Below, in pieces: positions 6,433-7,509 of a stretch of DNA of 7,509 nt. Position numbers and translations under genes: made by a program. How positions within the stretch are numbered: position 1 is the stretch's first letter; every line of letters starts with the position of its first letter. The notes below the pieces were generated by a model. That model was not told where the DNA came from. It worked only from the letters and a program-made list of their open reading frames with translations, and did no database searches. The DNA comes from Candidatus Omnitrophica bacterium UBA1443 (GTDB lineage: Bacteria; Omnitrophota; Omnitrophia; Omnitrophales; Aquincolibacteriaceae), in NCBI GenBank assembly GCA_002329545.1, contig DCTJ01000094.1, positions 450 to 7,958 of the forward strand. Reading direction: 5' to 3'.

Positions 6433-6461
6433 GAACGCCAGCTTGATGCAACACGGCGAGG
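6433..6461 (+). promoter_or_regulatory. Sigma70-like extended -10 promoter for the PilT-like gene
   Basis: TTGATG (6433-6438, four of six bases) is followed after exactly 17 bases by TAAAAT (6456-6461, five of six). The -10 is preceded by TGC, making it an extended -10. Transcription would start near 6468, about 50 bases before the ATG at 6517. Confidence 0.6.
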
Positions 6462-6503
6462 TTGCTAAAATGCCCCAACACAATGCCGGGTCTCCGGTTC
6501 AAA

Positions 6504-6510
6504 AAGGAAG
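6504..6510 (+). promoter_or_regulatory. Ribosome binding site that fixes the PilT-like start
   Basis: AAGGAAG, continued by G at 6511, lies five to six bases before the ATG at 6517 and separates it from the in-frame ATG at residue 8. Confidence 0.65.
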
Positions 6511-6516
6511 GTTTTT

Positions 6517-7509
6517 ATGGATCAAAAAGTTTATTTGATGTCCATCCTTGATTACGCCATCCAGCAAAAGGGGCAGGATGTTTTTCTAAAGTCCCACTCG
6601 GTTCCCCGGCTGAGGCTGGGAGATCGTGTCGTTGAGATTCCATCGTGCCAGCCGATCGACGCGGCGGGGATGCGGGCGCTTGCCGAAAGTATTTTGACGG
6701 CTCCGCAGATTCAAACACTTCAGCAAAACAAGAGTGTCGATTTCGGATTTGACCACTCGGCCAAGGGGTGCCGGTTTCGCGGCAATGCTTTTTTTCAGCA
6801 GGGGGCACTTTCCATGGTGTTCCGGCTTCTCTGGAAAGGAATTCCCCGATTTTCAGAACTAAATCTTCCGCCGGTTCTTGAAAAAGTGGCTCTTGAAAAA
6901 TCCGGCATTATCCTGATCGCGGGGACAGTCTCTTCAGGAAAAACGACGACTCTCGCGACGATGATTCAGACCATGAACGAAAAAGTCCAGAAGCACATTA
7001 TGACGATCGAAGATCCGGTCGAATACCTTCACACGGACGGACAATGCCTGATTCAACAGCGCGAAGTCGGCGGCGACACGGAAAGCTTTAACTCGGCGAT
7101 CAAGTATATGGTGCGGCAGTCTCCCGATGTCGTCGTGATCGGGGAAATGCGGGACGCCGAATCTTTTAATTTCGCGCTCGCCTCGGCCGAAGTGGGCCGT
7201 CTCGTCATTTCGACAGTTCACGCCCAGTCCGTGTACCAGGTTTTTGACCGCGTTCTCGGATTTTTTCAGCCGGAGCAACGTGAATCCATACTTCGGCATT
7301 TTGCGATGAATGTGACCTGTATCGCGGCCCAAAAACTTCTAGTGGGGGCAGATGGGACGAGCCTTATCCCGGCCGTAGAAATTATGCTCGGTAATTACAC
7401 GGTCAGACAGCTTATTCTGGAACATAAAATTGACAAGCTCCCCCAGGCGCTTAAAAACTGCGCTCAGGAAGGGATGCAGACCATGGATCAATCCCTGTTT
7501 CAACTCTGG
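6517..7509 (+). CDS. PilT/PilU-like type IV pilus retraction ATPase, 3' end outside window
   Basis: The first 331 residues of a secretion/pilus ATPase of the PilT family, cytoplasmic hexamers that power pilus retraction, are visible. The N-terminal PAS-like part (1-110) includes DFGFDH and RFRGNAFFQQG. Walker A is GTVSSGKT at 136-143 (Lys142), the Asp box is TIEDPVEY at 163-170, and REVGGDTESF spans 182-191. Walker B is DVVVIGEMRD with Glu210, and the His box ends in STVHAQS with His235. EGMQTMDQSLFQL (318-330) matches the PilT C-terminus, so only a short tail should be missing. Oddities: no clear ASDLHL motif near residues 20-25, Arg228 where PilT has its first His-box histidine, and YTVRQLILE (294-302) in place of AIRNLIRE. 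It is probably an active ATPase, but an atypical paralogue. No other pilus gene is in view. Confidence 0.9.
   Translation, partial: MDQKVYLMSILDYAIQQKGQDVFLKSHSVPRLRLGDRVVEIPSCQPIDAAGMRALAESILTAPQIQTLQQNKSVDFGFDHSAKGCRFRGNAFFQQGALSMVFRLLWKGIPRFSELNLPPVLEKVALEKSGIILIAGTVSSGKTTTLATMIQTMNEKVQKHIMTIEDPVEYLHTDGQCLIQQREVGGDTESFNSAIKYMVRQSPDVVVIGEMRDAESFNFALASAEVGRLVISTVHAQSVYQVFDRVLGFFQPEQRESILRHFAMNVTCIAAQKLLVGADGTSLIPAVEIMLGNYTVRQLILEHKIDKLPQALKNCAQEGMQTMDQSLFQLW

Noticed and set aside
6335..6502. N-terminal extension of kinase 2 by 56 residues
   Set aside because: The extension lacks protein-like features and overlaps the PilT-like promoter. The ATG at 6334 has a ribosome site and gives a natural N-terminus before the first membrane helix.

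Overview
This is an ordinary-looking stretch of a Gram-negative-type bacterial chromosome of intermediate GC. It holds eight protein genes, short intergenic regions, clear Shine-Dalgarno sites and sigma70-like promoters. Two histidine kinases, a DUF4870-type membrane protein, a YkgJ-type cysteine-cluster protein and a PilT-like pilus ATPase together suggest a free-living, surface-associated bacterium. A deltaproteobacterial-grade, Nitrospirota or Omnitrophota-like lineage would fit. That placement is a guess from gene style, and no marker gene is present to support it.

Layout, left to right. (1) Positions 1-2081, + strand: a sensor histidine kinase whose N-terminus lies outside the window, followed 18 bases later by a stand-alone CheY-like receiver; together they form a two-component operon. 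(2) 2131-2523, - strand: a HIT-family nucleotide hydrolase, convergent with the receiver. A 6-bp-stem hairpin fills the gap between them. (3) 2524-2815: a divergent control region with a good promoter for the HIT gene, an 8-bp dyad at its predicted transcription start, and a nested AT-rich dyad facing the next gene. (4) 2816-4033, + strand: a two-[4Fe-4S] protein of the FrhB/FdhB (coenzyme F420 hydrogenase beta-subunit-like) family, more AT-rich by eye than its neighbours and without the polysaccharide genes that often accompany this family. (5) 4233-4943, + strand: a small three-helix DUF4870/Tic20-like membrane protein and a YkgJ-type CxxCxxCC protein, probably co-transcribed, with a 7-bp hairpin between them. 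(6) 4940-6334, - strand: a second, orphan histidine kinase with about six membrane helices. Its stop codon overlaps that of the YkgJ-type gene. (7) 6517-7509, + strand: a PilT/PilU-like ATPase cut off by the window end. It is divergent from kinase 2 and preceded by a well-formed extended -10 promoter.

How the genes may work together: the only pairing the sequence makes firm is kinase 1 with its receiver. Kinase 2 and the PilT-like gene share a 182-bp divergent control region, so a link between membrane sensing and pilus retraction is possible but unproven. The rest looks like unrelated housekeeping or accessory genes. I see no CRISPR array, tRNA, rRNA, insertion sequence or convincing new multi-gene system. 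The points most worth checking are the unusual PilT-like ATPase, the isolated Fe-S/FrhB-like gene and several palindromes that sit on predicted promoters. No stretch without a gene exceeds 300 bases.
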